This document shows, piece by piece, positions 23,508 to 32,020 of a stretch of 64,000 nt of DNA (positions are counted from its first letter, which is position 1; each line of letters opens with the position of its first letter). The notes under the pieces are model-generated. The model was not told the DNA's origin and ran no database searches. It was given only the letters and a program-made list of their open reading frames with translations. The stretch comes from a virus, in IMG/VR virus record IMGVR_UViG_3300043449_002710, positions 1 to 64,000 of that record; one strand, given 5' to 3'. The position numbers and the translations under genes were made by a program.

Positions 23508-26500
23508 GAGCCCAAAATTTCTTTGATCTTCACCCACGCAAAATCCGTGTGCTCATTATTCAAAATGGGATTGAACTTCTCGGCCACCTCGAACAAGAAA
23601 GTCGTGTACTTGAACGAACCCTTTTGAAACACCGTCTTCTTTCCGGTGTCATGGTAGGCAGGGATCATTCCAATCTCCTCCTCAGTCTCCTTCAAAGCCG
23701 AAGCCTTGATATCCGTGGGGTTGCCCTTGGGATCGACGGGCACGGCACCCCCAGGGATGCCCCAGGTATACGGGTCCATGACCCAATGCGAGCGCTTTAA
23801 GAGCAAGATATCATCTTGACACCTGAACATGATGCCCGAGGCCTGAGAACCCCAGAAATCTCCCACGTGCCCTTCGTCTTCGTATTCAGAAGATGACAAG
23901 GTCTCAAATGGATCTGCAGTTGAAAACGCCTCTGCAGGTAAGGGCGTTTTGACTACGAGATATGCGGGAGTTTCTCGGTTCAATTCATCGTCAACGGTAG
24001 GACCAATCCCATCTTCTGGGTCCACGCCAAGTTGTGATTTTTTTACTTTCACTTTTAAGACTGTATTGCAACCACGCTCTTGTGCGAACCAAAGTGCGTT
24101 ATCGTACTCATTTGTAACGTAAAGATACTTACTTTGCCCCCCGTGAGCCCCTGTTGGGCTTTTTCCATTCCACCCACGTTCCAAAAGAGAAGCGGCATTC
24201 TGGTTACAAGTTCCATGGAAAAGTTCCAACACCAGATCCTCGGCAGGGGATGAATGAATGCGATCTCCATCCTTCCACTCGGATAAATAAATGACCTTGG
24301 CAGGGATTGAACCCGGTCGCAGAATAACTTCCGACTCCTCAAGTCTGAGATCAAATAAGCTTGCAAGATCTTCTGGGATAAGATTCAGATCCACTAACAC
24401 CTGTTCGGGAGAAACCGTGGCCTCAAGGATTAAGCCCTTCTGGCAGATCTCATCGCAAGCAAATTCGCTTTGCTTGAGCCAACCCAAATCGGTCGTCCAA
24501 GAACTCGGGCGCGAGTCTCGATAGGTCACGTCTTTCTTTTCAAAAGTGTCTAGACCCAAAGAGCGCAAAAGATGGCCTTCATGCCCACCTTCGGAAGCTC
24601 TGAGACCTCGGTAGATTGTCACGGGGGCTTTTGGTCGATACTGGCTTAAAAAAGCTTCCACTTCAGGGTATTTCGAATACTGATCCGCTTTTTCGTTACC
24701 CCAGTAATCCCAGGACCGAAAGAAGTTGATGATATGCCTAGAAATTCCGTTGATATCTTCTTTTTCACCGCTCGGAATATCATCCGAGTAGTCGGAGCTT
24801 TCCTCCTTAAAAGACGCCTGAACGGTGGGTGAAAGCCTTTTAATGAGCCATCCGTTTTCTAAGCTCGAATCCAGACCGTAGTATCTTTCACCTTTTTGAA
24901 GCTTAACAAGTCTCTCGGTTGTGATTTTAAAATCGAGTGGCAAAACCTTCACTCGCACAGTCTCATCGCCATTGACAATGACCTGTAATAGTCTGTGGTG
25001 CCCATCAGACACGACGAATTTGTTCTTGTAGGGATAGACCTCGATGGGGTCCTGAGTTTGCGCCAACATGCCCTTGTGTAAAGAGTCCACAGCAACTTCC
25101 ATGTTGTTTTTGTCAGGCCAGATTTTGTCTATGGCTACTTCTCTCGTTGTGGGGGATTTAGAAGACTGAACCCCAAAAGGCCGATTGGGCTGATCCCAAA
25201 GCAAACGCCCTTCTCGACTTTTCGACAGATTCGGGGCAAACTTCATCCCAGTCTCTTTTTCCACGAAAACATAAAGAGCGTTGGCGAGACCTTGTCTGCG
25301 AAACTCAGGCTCAATGTAGGTATCTGTCGAGACTAAAAACCCAGGCTTATTCCAGGCCGCCCCATAAAGGAGCTGACCTACGGGTTTATCGCCTAGAAGA
25401 ACAAAAGCGCGGCCCTCTCGGATCGAGTCATTATCCCCACGCATGGTGATTTGGTTTTCAAACTTGAACTCTTCATGAGTTTTTGGATTATCGAGAACAT
25501 TATCCTTATTTGTTGCTGTGGTTGCGTAAACCACTGACGAGAGCGTCGTATTCGGCTTGCCCGTGCTGCTGAATAATTCTTGCTTTGAACTCAGGCTGTT
25601 CGAGTCGGTGAAGGGCTTTTTCGAAATCCCGGGTGTCAGGCTCTGGGAGTTCCTTAAGCTTTTTGTCGATGATTTGGTCAGCCAGTTTTTCTTTTTCGTC
25701 CATACAGCGCCTTTATAAAAGCTCTCGATGACCAGCGATGACGAGGTCGTAATTTTCTTTGCCGTACATTTGGATATATTTTTCTGGATTAGCGAGCATG
25801 TCTCTATACTCGGCTCGCTCCTCTTCGAGGATATCTCGGTTGGCAAGCCCGTATTCATCGACAACATCTTTGTCGAGGAGTTCATCGAGGGCTTCGCTAT
25901 GAGGTTTGAGTTTTTTGTCCATACAGCGCCTTTATTATATTTATTTGGATTAAAAAAGTCAAGATTATCCAAGTCGTTGAAACTAGACAATATTATTTCG
26001 TTTTCGATCTCAGAGAAAGGAACTCCTTGGTCCATGTCCGAATCTTGATCTTCTGGTATCTTGCCTAAGATCTCGAATTGGCTGCCTGGGATTTTCCCTT
26101 CTTTTCTGACAAAGACGGTATAGCCCGCACCATCGTCTTCAATCTCGATGTCTTTTTCGGTCGGAAAGAATTCTAGGATCGTATCGCCATAGCCAGAATA
26201 GACCTTGTCTCGACCCACCCACATCAAAGTCCAGTCGGTTCCGAAATGACTTTTAATTACGTCCCTGAAAAATCGAGCACGATCTTGTTCACTCAAGTCG
26301 TCATCATGCAAAGTTTTCTGAAGCTCTTTGACTTCCTCGTCTGAAAAAAGCTCAAAAAACAAGTGATAGTAATTGAACCAATCGTGAAGGATCGAGTCGT
26401 CGCTGAAAGAGAATCGATTTTTGCCATCGTACCATTCAGCCCCTCGGGTGTGACTGAACCCATTTCTCAAAATTTCTTTTGCTGCTTTCTCAGTGGTGAC

Positions 26501-29500
26501 GTGAAAATACCTTGGCAGACTCGCTGCCAAAGTCTTGGTCGAACCCCAGTCTTTCTTGAGGACATCTCGGTCTTTGAACTGAAGGGGCAACACCTTCACG
26601 CGAAGATCCCCCGGGAGAAGCTTCTCCTCTTTCACTCTTTCCCAAATATCATCCGACACCGTGATATGGGGACGGTAGGTGGGATAGTCGTCCTTACGCA
26701 CAACTTCCAAGGCGTTGTGCATGTCCTCGATTCGAGAAGGCAAGCCCTTCAATTCAAGAACACGCACCTTCCCGTTTTGTTTGGAGTCAAACTCGACAGG
26801 CTCCCAAGTGAAGCTTGTGGGTGGGCTTAAGTCTTTACCTTTCAAGATCTCCTCGATCTTGTCTACTGTCACAGGCTCTTCGCCAAAGAACTTGACTGTG
26901 ATGTGCGCTTCATCCACGCCTTCCATCTCTACTGGGTAGTAGAGGAAAGAAGTGGTGTTGGCGTACTTGTCTCGGATCTCTTCTTTGGTTGCCTCTTCCA
27001 CTTTGGAAGCTTTTATCTTTTTGCTGACATCGACTAGCAAGACTTTTGGTGTCACCCCTAAGATGAAAGCCGCGTCCAAGCGAGTGTTTCCGCTCAAGAC
27101 CTGATAGCCCTCGGGGGTTTTTAAAACGATCGGGTAGGGAATAGGATCGTTGTTTTCAAACCCTTTCACAATCCGTTTCACGTCGCGAGGAAACGAGTAG
27201 CCAGAAACCAACTCTTCGAGTTCTTCAATCGAGTCCGTATGGCTTCTCATTCGAGTCTGGTGATCAAGATCTGGAGTCCAAGTAACGGCCTGGGATTTAT
27301 TGACGGACTTTTTAAAGTCCTCGATGTCTTCAAAGTATTCTGGAATCCATCCCTTTTTGACCTGCTTGATGACTTCCCATTCCCACTCTTGCTCGATCTG
27401 TTTTGTAGTGAGATTCACCCAGTTGGTGAATTCATAGGCCGCTGCCCCGAGCGATAAGCGGTAGACTTTAGAGTCTGGTTCATTTTCTTCTCTAGGGCCC
27501 CACTCAATGACATCTGGATTAAAGATGATGAGCTGGTCGGGCTCTCCACTATAGATAATTTCTTGATCATCTTCGATGCCATCGATCCCGAGATCTTTCC
27601 AAAACTGAGTGAATTTTTTTCTATCGTGGAAATAAGAGCGAAGGGTTGTAAACCAAAGGTAATCGCTAGGACCGTCCCCGAGCGCTTTTTGAATATCTTC
27701 TTCAGTTGGGTCATTGATGTTTCCGCCACTATTTTCAAGAAAGCTATTCCACTCGGAGATATCTTTTCTTTGCTTGGCGGCATTGAAAGCATCTAAACCT
27801 GTCTTGATTCCGGCTTTTTTCCAAATCTCCCACTTTTCAGTAGAGGTAAAACCACTGAGAAGTTTAATCTTGGTACCGGGCTTCAGCTTGGCATCCCAAC
27901 GGTATTTCTTGGCAGACCACTCGCTTACATCGATGTAAGTTCCCTTTTTGAAGAGATAGATTCCCTCGGGGTCAAAATAAATACGACCCGATTCCGAGTG
28001 AACACTTGGTATCTCTGGGTGATTGGAGACATGGAAATAGGGGTAATCCACGTCCTTGATTCCAGCGGTATTCTTCTGACTAGACGTAGCCAAATCGTCT
28101 TTTAAAACTTTTTTGAGCTTCAGGTTCTGAACGGTGGTCACATCAAAGACCACCTGATCTTCGTAGTCGGTGTTGTGGTAGGCTTTCACTGCATAAGGCA
28201 CCGTGAATTCAAAAAGATTGGGCCCGTATTTCAAAGACATTTCTTCAATATCTTTTTTGGTCTTGATATCTTTTTTCTCAAAAGCAAACGCTAGATCTCC
28301 GTGCCCAGCATACTCATGGTGAGTGAGTCCCAATCTTTCTGGTGCTTTTCCTTTGAACCCGGTTTTTAATACTTCATCTGGCTTTGCGGGGGTGAATCGA
28401 TAGAGGGTGGTTCTTCCTAAGATTTTAGGGTTTTCAAAGTAGACTAAAGACGAATCTTCATCTTCTTCCTTTTGTTGGATGTATTGCGTCTCAAAGTAGG
28501 CGAGTCTTTTTTGTCTTCTTTTTTCAGGGGAAAGCTTTTTCAGTTCTTCCAGATACTCTTCGTAATCCCAGTTAGCTTGGTGGAAATAAAGTTCGATATC
28601 TCCGTCGATCGTCTCGTCGTCTAAATTCTCGAATTCTTCTTTAGCCTCTTCCAGCCATTGCTTTTCGTTTTCTTGGCGGTCGGCCATGTAATAGAACGTT
28701 AAAAGCTCGGGGCTGTTTTTGAGTTTCTCTTCTGGTGATATTTTCTTGGCCGCCTCGATTTCCAAGTCGGCCCTGGCTTGCTTGGGCAATTCAATCTCAA
28801 GCTGAGTTTCCCCGGGCTTGAGAATCTGGATGGGTTCGATCTTGGCTCTAGGCTTTAATTCGAACTCGCGTTCGTTCTCAAAGTGGTCGTACCCTCTCCA
28901 GACAAGCTTTCTAAGAGTCTTTCCAAAATTGATGGATTGAAAGGGAACCCGAGCCTTGACGATCCAAAGAGGCAGATGCGAGTTTCTGCCTGAGTAGTTA
29001 TCGGCTTTGTGGTAGTCCCAGGTCCAATAAATGCCAAGCTTTTTAAAATCGATTGTGTCTGGGCTCTCTGCGCTGATCCCACGGTACAAGAGAACTGCAT
29101 CTCCGTCGAACTCGCCCGAGTATTCTAGCTCTTGCATCCAGCGCGGATAGTCTTCTTGGAAGGCTCGGTCCAAGACAAATTCTTTTTGGGCTTCCTTGTT
29201 TACTAAATTATCAGGCAGATCCTGCCAGTTCATCGTGTCGCTTAAGATCAAGTCTTGGACTTTTTTATCTCGCATCGCAGCCGCGAAATGCTCGTTTAAT
29301 TTGCCCAAGAAGGCCGCTTCGACGGGTATTAAGTTTGAAGTGATCTCCGCTTTAAAGTCTTCGTATGTGTCGTCATACCGGCACTTTAGAGCAACTAATT
29401 TCTCAAGAACAAATCTATTAACTTGTTGCCCGCGAGTGTCTCGGTAAATCCACTTCCCAAAAACGAACAAACGTAATGGGGTTTGGAATTTATTTAGCTT

Positions 29501-30859
29501 TATTCTAAAATATCCACGCTCGACAACACCTTCCAGCCGCGTTAAACCGGAAACTTGCTCAATATCTAATTTGGCTAGGTTCTTCGTAGATAGTGCCCCA
29601 GTTAATTCTTCGTGGCACTTGGCAATTTTTTTGCTGCTGTATTGTTCGCTACCCTTCAGATTCAGAGGTGGAAGCGGCGGTTGGAATAGACCCGTAAAGC
29701 TTTTTATAGCGAGCGAGGAGATCGTCGTAAACATCTTGTCCGAGGGCTTCGATGTAGGCTTGTGGGTTGGATACCATGCGGGCGTAACTTTCCCGGTCAT
29801 CGGTTTCCCATTGTCCGCTGAATTCTTTTTTGAATTCCTCGTCCAAGAGTCTATCGTATTTAGATTCATCTCTTGCCATACATCTCCTATGCTATCAAAG
29901 TTTATGCCGCTGTGCAACACGGGACTTGAGTCGTAACCAATTGGAACTAATTGTGTTTTATTTTCTACACGATTGGAGTCATCCGCCCAAACGGTATCCA
30001 TCGTTTTTTTGACAGTCTTCTCTAGCTCCTTCATGTCCATGGGCTTTTTATCCGCGCCCCGACCAAAGCGTTCGATCGATTCACCGACACTGTAATTAAA
30101 GCGGTGGCTGCCAGAGTAGTAGACGGATATCTCAGAGGGACGAGCCTGATTTAAATCGTGTGCTCTCGGGGATACCTTCCAGCTTGCATAATGGCCGGTG
30201 TAGGGCTTAGGACCATCGTAGACATGGACAATCCCTTCAAAGGTCTTCACACCCCATTCGGTTTTCCTTCGAGGCAAGACAAAATCGACTTTGCCATAGG
30301 GGGCGACCAATTCCTTGATCCGCTCCATGACCTTGATGGTATCCTCGTAACCCGTATCTTTGAGATCGATTCTTTTGACCACCTTGATTTTGGTCGGATC
30401 TAAAACCAAAAGCTGCTCTTCCCAAGCATGGATGACTTCGATGTCATCGAACACAGCGTCATAACCGAGATTACGCAGCGCCTTATTCCAGGCCCCTGCA
30501 CTTCGGTAGCCTTTCAAGATGAAATGATTCTTCATCAGCTCCCAAAACGAATCAATTGAGAGCGTGAATTCTTTCTCTGGGATTTCAATTTCAAGCTGCC
30601 TTAAGATTTCTTTAGCCTGATCCAAAGTCAATCGGCCCAAATCCAAGATTCGAAGCGATGGGTCAATCTCCACCTCAAACTTGTAGGGCATGACTTGCCA
30701 GAAGGGCGCAGGGTTGAAGTCACTAGGGAACAAATAGATCCCGGCAGGGTCTTGATGAAACCCCTTAGGATTGATTGTGACCTGGGGTACTTTGGAATAG
30801 TGGACCCAAATCTTATCGTTAGCGTGCTCTGAGAAGTCTGCAAAGGTGAGAGTAGCCAT
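23504..30859 (-). CDS. Giant polyvalent protein, 2451 aa
   Basis: Modules by motif: ART-like 17-165; linker 325-402; ART 585-690 (YRG, NEREFEL); ART-like 817-918; ART-like 939-1120; ParB-like 1210-1290 (SGNTRLDAA); 2H phosphoesterase 1305-1435 (HITV at 1319, HITV at 1398); ART-like 1450-1600; linker 1640-1790; GNAT 1797-1896 (RRQGLA); ParB-like 1906-1980 (DGHHRL); canonical ART 2076-2200 (YRG, SSW, EESE); ART-like 2211-2312 (FHGT); NUDIX 2335-2451 (box 2370-2398, GG ... ALKETEEEIG). This matches known polyvalent proteins but is unusually dense in ART-like domains. AGGAG abuts the first ATG, so the true start may be slightly downstream. Three short genes are nested in its linkers. Confidence 0.8.
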   Translation of the reverse strand: MATLTFADFSEHANDKIWVHYSKVPQVTINPKGFHQDPAGIYLFPSDFNPAPFWQVMPYKFEVEIDPSLRILDLGRLTLDQAKEILRQLEIEIPEKEFTLSIDSFWELMKNHFILKGYRSAGAWNKALRNLGYDAVFDDIEVIHAWEEQLLVLDPTKIKVVKRIDLKDTGYEDTIKVMERIKELVAPYGKVDFVLPRRKTEWGVKTFEGIVHVYDGPKPYTGHYASWKVSPRAHDLNQARPSEISVYYSGSHRFNYSVGESIERFGRGADKKPMDMKELEKTVKKTMDTVWADDSNRVENKTQLVPIGYDSSPVLHSGINFDSIGDVWQEMNLNTIDSWTRNSKKNSADNGKPMTGKVTPAWYPTHKPTSKPSDKMFTTISSLAIKSFTGLFQPPLPPLNLKGSEQYSSKKIAKCHEELTGALSTKNLAKLDIEQVSGLTRLEGVVERGYFRIKLNKFQTPLRLFVFGKWIYRDTRGQQVNRFVLEKLVALKCRYDDTYEDFKAEITSNLIPVEAAFLGKLNEHFAAAMRDKKVQDLILSDTMNWQDLPDNLVNKEAQKEFVLDRAFQEDYPRWMQELEYSGEFDGDAVLLYRGISAESPDTIDFKKLGIYWTWDYHKADNYSGRNSHLPLWIVKARVPFQSINFGKTLRKLVWRGYDHFENEREFELKPRAKIEPIQILKPGETQLEIELPKQARADLEIEAAKKISPEEKLKNSPELLTFYYMADRQENEKQWLEEAKEEFENLDDETIDGDIELYFHQANWDYEEYLEELKKLSPEKRRQKRLAYFETQYIQQKEEDEDSSLVYFENPKILGRTTLYRFTPAKPDEVLKTGFKGKAPERLGLTHHEYAGHGDLAFAFEKKDIKTKKDIEEMSLKYGPNLFEFTVPYAVKAYHNTDYEDQVVFDVTTVQNLKLKKVLKDDLATSSQKNTAGIKDVDYPYFHVSNHPEIPSVHSESGRIYFDPEGIYLFKKGTYIDVSEWSAKKYRWDAKLKPGTKIKLLSGFTSTEKWEIWKKAGIKTGLDAFNAAKQRKDISEWNSFLENSGGNINDPTEEDIQKALGDGPSDYLWFTTLRSYFHDRKKFTQFWKDLGIDGIEDDQEIIYSGEPDQLIIFNPDVIEWGPREENEPDSKVYRLSLGAAAYEFTNWVNLTTKQIEQEWEWEVIKQVKKGWIPEYFEDIEDFKKSVNKSQAVTWTPDLDHQTRMRSHTDSIEELEELVSGYSFPRDVKRIVKGFENNDPIPYPIVLKTPEGYQVLSGNTRLDAAFILGVTPKVLLVDVSKKIKASKVEEATKEEIRDKYANTTSFLYYPVEMEGVDEAHITVKFFGEEPVTVDKIEEILKGKDLSPPTSFTWEPVEFDSKQNGKVRVLELKGLPSRIEDMHNALEVVRKDDYPTYRPHITVSDDIWERVKEEKLLPGDLRVKVLPLQFKDRDVLKKDWGSTKTLAASLPRYFHVTTEKAAKEILRNGFSHTRGAEWYDGKNRFSFSDDSILHDWFNYYHLFFELFSDEEVKELQKTLHDDDLSEQDRARFFRDVIKSHFGTDWTLMWVGRDKVYSGYGDTILEFFPTEKDIEIEDDGAGYTVFVRKEGKIPGSQFEILGKIPEDQDSDMDQGVPFSEIENEIILSSFNDLDNLDFFNPNKYNKGAVWTKNSNLIAKPSMNSSTKMLSMNTGLPTEISSKRSEPSIETCSLIQKNISKCTAKKITTSSSLVIESFYKGAVWTKKKNWLTKSSTKSLRNSQSLTPGISKKPFTDSNSLSSKQELFSSTGKPNTTLSSVVYATTATNKDNVLDNPKTHEEFKFENQITMRGDNDSIREGRAFVLLGDKPVGQLLYGAAWNKPGFLVSTDTYIEPEFRRQGLANALYVFVEKETGMKFAPNLSKSREGRLLWDQPNRPFGVQSSKSPTTREVAIDKIWPDKNNMEVAVDSLHKGMLAQTQDPIEVYPYKNKFVVSDGHHRLLQVIVNGDETVRVKVLPLDFKITTERLVKLQKGERYYGLDSSLENGWLIKRLSPTVQASFKEESSDYSDDIPSGEKEDINGISRHIINFFRSWDYWGNEKADQYSKYPEVEAFLSQYRPKAPVTIYRGLRASEGGHEGHLLRSLGLDTFEKKDVTYRDSRPSSWTTDLGWLKQSEFACDEICQKGLILEATVSPEQVLVDLNLIPEDLASLFDLRLEESEVILRPGSIPAKVIYLSEWKDGDRIHSSPAEDLVLELFHGTCNQNAASLLERGWNGKSPTGAHGGQSKYLYVTNEYDNALWFAQERGCNTVLKVKVKKSQLGVDPEDGIGPTVDDELNRETPAYLVVKTPLPAEAFSTADPFETLSSSEYEDEGHVGDFWGSQASGIMFRCQDDILLLKRSHWVMDPYTWGIPGGAVPVDPKGNPTDIKASALKETEEEIGMIPAYHDTGKKTVFQKGSFKYTTFLFEVAEKFNPILNNEHTDFAWVKIKEILGS
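25506..25703 (-). CDS. Nested small protein, 65 aa, inside the 2451-aa gene
   Basis: The start ATG follows AAAGGCGCTGT, identical to the leader of its upstream neighbour, and the Shine-Dalgarno overlaps that gene's stop. The product is acidic and helical and ends QHGQAEYDALVSGLRNHS, resembling the ends of the nested proteins at 25713 and 29649. The parent reads Ser/Thr-rich linker here. Confidence 0.65.
   Translation of the reverse strand: MDEKEKLADQIIDKKLKELPEPDTRDFEKALHRLEQPEFKARIIQQHGQAEYDALVSGLRNHSNK
25713..25922 (-). CDS. Nested small protein, 69 aa, inside the 2451-aa gene
   Basis: ATG at 25922 with AAAGG six bases upstream. It starts MDKKLKPHSEALDELLDKDV and ends NPEKYIQMYGKENYDLVIAG, a motif shared with the nested product at 29649 (NPQAYIEALGQDVYDDLLAR). 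It forms a tandem pair with the gene at 25506. A role as cofactor or immunity protein for adjacent ART modules is speculation. Confidence 0.65.
   Translation of the reverse strand: MDKKLKPHSEALDELLDKDVVDEYGLANRDILEEERAEYRDMLANPEKYIQMYGKENYDLVIAGHRELL
29649..29879 (-). CDS. Nested small protein, 76 aa, inside the 2451-aa gene
   Basis: The ATG at 29879 is preceded by AGGAG. The product MARDESKYDRLLDEEFKKEF ... NPQAYIEALGQDVYDDLLAR is a compact acidic helical protein and belongs to the same small family as those at 25713 and 25506. The parent protein reads a Thr/Ser/Pro/Lys-rich linker here (about residues 328-402). Confidence 0.65.
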   Translation of the reverse strand: MARDESKYDRLLDEEFKKEFSGQWETDDRESYARMVSNPQAYIEALGQDVYDDLLARYKKLYGSIPTAASTSESEG

Positions 30860-30935
30860 CTCCTAAAAAATAACTCCAGGTGTTGGAATAAAATATGAAT
30901 ATAGCGGGGGCTTAACTACTGGCTTGGAGAAATTT

Positions 30936-31214
30936 ATGGAACGCACACTAGCTAACGTATTAGGTCAAAGAGTTGAACGTGAACGTCCTACTCGAATCAC
31001 AAAAGAAGAATTAAAATGCACAGTTGGATTTAATTCTTATTTAACCGTTTTTTCGATCCAATTAGTGCATCGATTTCCTGTCGTTACTGATTTAACTGGA
31101 ATTCCTTACGATGAAGTGCAAAAAATAGCTGATTTTTCTGCAGCAAGCTCTTTGATTGCTTTAGAAACTTGGGGGCGAGTGACTGAAGAGCAATACAAGC
31201 AGCAAGCAGCGTAA
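30936..31214 (+). CDS. Hypothetical protein, 92 aa
   Basis: The ATG at 30936 has GGAG upstream; a TTG 12 bases earlier overlaps that site and is less likely. The product MERTLANVLGQRVERERPTR ... looks helical with a DLTGIPYDEVQKIADFSAAS segment. It is divergent from the 2451-aa gene and is followed at once by a strong terminator, so it is probably a single-gene transcript. Function unknown. Confidence 0.65.
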   Translation: MERTLANVLGQRVERERPTRITKEELKCTVGFNSYLTVFSIQLVHRFPVVTDLTGIPYDEVQKIADFSAASSLIALETWGRVTEEQYKQQAA

Positions 31215-31218
31215 AATT

Positions 31219-31253
31219 TAGCGGAGATGGGAAACCGTCTCCGCTATTTTTTT
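31219..31253 (+). terminator. Strong intrinsic terminator
   Basis: TAGCGGAGATGG pairs with CCGTCTCCGCTA (one T-G wobble) around a GAAA tetraloop, followed by seven T. It ends the gene at 30936-31214 and overlaps the 3' end of the opposing gene. Confidence 0.9.
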
Positions 31254-32020
31254 AATAGGGTCAGTATTAAAAGTTTTAACGCACACCAAAAACCAACTCT
31301 GCCTACCTGAATCAAATCCTCGCCGTGCGCGTAATCGAGCCAGTAGAGGCAAAAAAGGTTGACGTTTTGGTCAGGATAGCGGGGAAGTTTCCTTAGGTCC
31401 GTCTCAAACCCCATCTCTTTACTCTTAGAAGTCAGAACAAAACGTTTTTTATCAAATGTGTTTTTCCCAGAGAAATACTTTTCCACGTAGCGTTTGAAGA
31501 CTAGCTCCGCGATCTCCACATATTTTTTGGGGGGCTTAAGCTGATTGGCTTTGTCGCTCGGCCAAACCTGCGTGTAAAGATCCGTGAAGGTCCCAATGAT
31601 CGATGGCGTGGAGGAGATGTTGGTGTAATAATAAGAACCAAACTCTTTCCACTGGTAGTAACTCAGGTAGCTGTAAGGGATGCTTAAAAGATCCACCCCT
31701 TTGTTTTTGGTGATCAATACCAAACCAGCATGGATCACGACATCCGGTATGATTTGAAGAATGACGTTGTAAAAGAAACCGATGGCTTCATTTGTATTGT
31801 CATAGATCAAACAGATGTTTGCAGATTGAAAAAACTCGATCAGCTCAGTGCAAGAGATCTCGGGATCTAAAATACCGTAGGAGAGATTCCTTTTAGAAGA
31901 TTCGTTGATGTATTGTATTTCTTCTTTCAGCCAATTCAGTTCGGCTGATTTCATCCAGAGCCCCGGGCGGAATAAATAGTGTAGGGTGTAACCCTTGTAG
32001 CTTTTAGTTATCCGTTTCAC
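31244..32020 (-). CDS. Unrecognised 258-aa protein paired with a histidine kinase
   Basis: No clear family. The middle part (GFFYNVILQIIPDVVIHAGL, then VLITKNKGVDLLSIPYSYLS) has the strand-loop-helix look of GNAT-fold or autoinducer-synthase-like acyltransferases, but the acetyl-CoA loop is not clear. A hydrophobic C-terminal segment (VGFWCALKLLILTLLKK) may touch the membrane. It overlaps the kinase gene by 17 bases, so the two are translated together. The neighbouring ThiF-like gene is divergent. A signal-synthesis role is inference from this arrangement. Confidence 0.5.
   Translation of the reverse strand: MKRITKSYKGYTLHYLFRPGLWMKSAELNWLKEEIQYINESSKRNLSYGILDPEISCTELIEFFQSANICLIYDNTNEAIGFFYNVILQIIPDVVIHAGLVLITKNKGVDLLSIPYSYLSYYQWKEFGSYYYTNISSTPSIIGTFTDLYTQVWPSDKANQLKPPKKYVEIAELVFKRYVEKYFSGKNTFDKKRFVLTSKSKEMGFETDLRKLPRYPDQNVNLFCLYWLDYAHGEDLIQVGRVGFWCALKLLILTLLKK

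Noticed and set aside
24055-24366. Additional shifted-frame minus ORF inside the 2451-aa gene
   Set aside because: Unlike the five nested genes it overlies a clear ART/NUDIX-side domain, has no ribosome-binding site and its product is rich in Cys, Trp and Arg as shadow frames are.
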